In this document: positions 62,790 through 64,000 of the stretch, in pieces
How the letters are laid out: every line of letters begins with the position of its first letter
Numbering within the stretch: position 1 is the stretch's first letter
NCBI RefSeq assembly: GCF_014397025.1
Contig: NZ_JACJUO010000003.1
Span: 310,001 to 374,000, forward strand
Length of the DNA stretch: 64,000 nucleotides
DNA from: Ochrobactrum sp. Marseille-Q0166
Lineage (GTDB): Bacteria; Pseudomonadota; Alphaproteobacteria; Rhizobiales; Rhizobiaceae
Direction of reading: 5' to 3'
The notes under the pieces: model-generated
What the model was told of the DNA's origin: nothing
Database searches by the model: none
Seen by the model: the letters and a program-made list of their open reading frames with translations, nothing else
Program-made: the position numbers and the translations under genes

Positions 62790-63569
62790 ATGTTGGATAT
62801 TGATGCCTATATATCCCCTATTTCACTTGAAGGTAAGGGAGACCTGGCGGAAAAGGCGCTACGAAGTGCAATTGTAAACTGCATTCTGGCGCCGGGCGAG
62901 CGGCTGTCGGAATCTGCACTTTCTACTGAATTTGCACTCGGACGCGGTGCACTCCGCGCCGCTCTCGCGCGTCTTAAGGCAAGTGGACTCGTGTCATCGT
63001 CGGCACGTAGCGGTTGGGTTGTTACGCCAATTTCTGCGGGAGAAATCCGCGAGTTAAGCGCAGCAAGACGGCACTTGGAACCGTTGCTTTTCGCAGCCGT
63101 ACTGGATGATGCATCGATCCAACGACTGATCGCGCTTGGAGAAATGCATTCCGCACTCACTCAGCGCAATGAACTTGGTGGCGACATTCTTCCCACGATC
63201 CGCCGCTATGAGCGCGAAATATTGGAGCTTCTCGCGACGCGTCTCAATATGCCGATTGTTTCGGGTTGGCTGATTGACCTTTGGGATCGCGCCGTAAGGC
63301 TGGTTAACTTCTTTGAGAAAACGGGGCGTGTCAGACTGGTTCCTGCCAACCGTTCGCTTTTGATCAGCGCGATTATTGAGGGCCGCAAGAGCGAGGCTCT
63401 GGAATTGTTTGGTGCGGCAAACACGGCGCTCGAAACCTATCTGCTCGACCGCTTTCTTGAATCAGAAGCGATGGTCGGCACGAAACCTATCCGCCGCAAT
63501 ACGGGCAAAAGCAAAACAGAAAAACAAACGCGTTCAGAACCAACCTTAGAGAAACCAGGGGCATTATAG
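62790..63569 (+). CDS. GntR-family regulator (FCD type)
   Basis: 259 residues. N-terminal winged helix: AEKALRSAIVNCILAPGERL, SESALSTEFALGRGALRAAL, ARLKASGLVSSSARSGWVV, the GntR pattern with Arg-Gly in place of the usual Ser/Thr before the recognition helix. The all-helical effector domain follows. C-terminal tail is highly basic (RRNTGKSKTEKQTRSE). Lies between two paralogous binding-protein genes and probably regulates them. Confidence 0.85.
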   Translation: MLDIDAYISPISLEGKGDLAEKALRSAIVNCILAPGERLSESALSTEFALGRGALRAALARLKASGLVSSSARSGWVVTPISAGEIRELSAARRHLEPLLFAAVLDDASIQRLIALGEMHSALTQRNELGGDILPTIRRYEREILELLATRLNMPIVSGWLIDLWDRAVRLVNFFEKTGRVRLVPANRSLLISAIIEGRKSEALELFGAANTALETYLLDRFLESEAMVGTKPIRRNTGKSKTEKQTRSEPTLEKPGAL

Positions 63570-63571
63570 AT

Positions 63572-64000
63572 ATGAAAGTAGCGAGCCGTTCGATCCGCTC
63601 CGCCATTACAGGCCTCATTCTGGCCTGTTCACCGCTGACCATGACCACAGCTTTCGCCAAGGATCAGCTGGTCATTGATCTCGTGAACGAACCATCCTCG
63701 CTTGATCCACACAAGCAGTGGAACCCGGACAGCTACTACGTTTACCGCAATATTTTTGACAATCTGGTGACCCGCACAGACGATGGTGAGATTGCACCGC
63801 AGATTGCGAACGAATGGAAATATAATTCGGACGATGAGATCGTCTTTAAATTGCGCGACGATGTGAAATTTCACGACGGCTCGCCACTGACCGCTAAAGA
63901 TGTTGCCTTCAGCATCAACCGCATCATCAATCCTGCCTTTGCCAGCCCGCAGCTCGGCCAATTCAATAAGATTGTTTCGGCGCAAGCCTCTGGTGATCAT
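63572..64000 (+). CDS. ABC substrate-binding protein, dipeptide/nickel type, 5' part
   Basis: 143 codons visible; runs off the window. Signal KVASRSIRSAITGLILACS, cleaved after TTAFA. The mature start, SSLDPHKQWNPDSYYVYRN, NIFDNLVTRTDDGEIAPQIA and AFSINRIINPAFASPQLGQF are close to the protein at 60923-62428. The ATG at 63572 follows AGGGG and starts three bases after the GntR gene's stop, so the two are cotranscribed. Confidence 0.9.
   Translation, partial: MKVASRSIRSAITGLILACSPLTMTTAFAKDQLVIDLVNEPSSLDPHKQWNPDSYYVYRNIFDNLVTRTDDGEIAPQIANEWKYNSDDEIVFKLRDDVKFHDGSPLTAKDVAFSINRIINPAFASPQLGQFNKIVSAQASGDH

Overview
The window looks like a secondary-replicon or accessory stretch of an alphaproteobacterium of the Brucella/Ochrobactrum group. 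The basis is a Brucella-type Omp2 porin, a nirK-nirV denitrification pair beside a cysteine-less Crp/Fnr regulator, abundant peptide, sulfonate and polyamine ABC transporters, moderate GC content, and genes packed with 4-base ATGA overlaps. No rRNA, tRNA, CRISPR array or replication origin was seen.

Layout. 1-953: end of a sugar ABC permease. 1.2-2.4 kb: AhpD-like protein and nitroreductase. 2.8-3.6 kb: a wrecked EcfA-type ATPase fused to an IS5-family scrap. 3.7-12.1 kb (minus): one operon of a dipeptide-type ABC transporter, OsmC-like protein, quinone oxidoreductase, DszC/SfnC-like flavoprotein and CGNR regulator, plausibly organosulfur use. 12.6-16.5 kb: ChaC, a small unknown protein, porin, CysK. 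16.7-21.7 kb (minus): an SsuABC-like transporter followed by CopC and a CopD-cytochrome c fusion. 22.8-28.3 kb: ubiTUV (oxygen-independent ubiquinone synthesis) with a consensus FNR box, then the regulator, nirV and nirK, an anaerobic respiration block.

28.4-48.9 kb is an eroded, IS-rich accessory region. Two IS6-family elements (IS-A, four full and one partial copy; IS-B, one full and two partial copies) and three older transposase relics surround broken genes (gabD, an HlyD-type adaptor, a peptide-binding protein, a DUF3293 gene) and some intact ones (acyltransferase, M20 hydrolase, VapBC, FUSC protein). A large Ig-repeat autotransporter, interrupted by one amber codon, lies between inverted IS-A copies.

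48.9-64 kb is a catabolic block. A LacI-type regulator with a palindromic operator diverges from an operon of a Pot-type ABC transporter, HyuA/HyuB hydantoinase-oxoprolinase subunits and an M81 metallopeptidase. An amidohydrolase, two paralogous peptide-binding proteins and a GntR regulator follow. Together these suggest uptake and ring or amide-bond hydrolysis of cyclic or modified amino-acid compounds; the substrate is not readable from the sequence.
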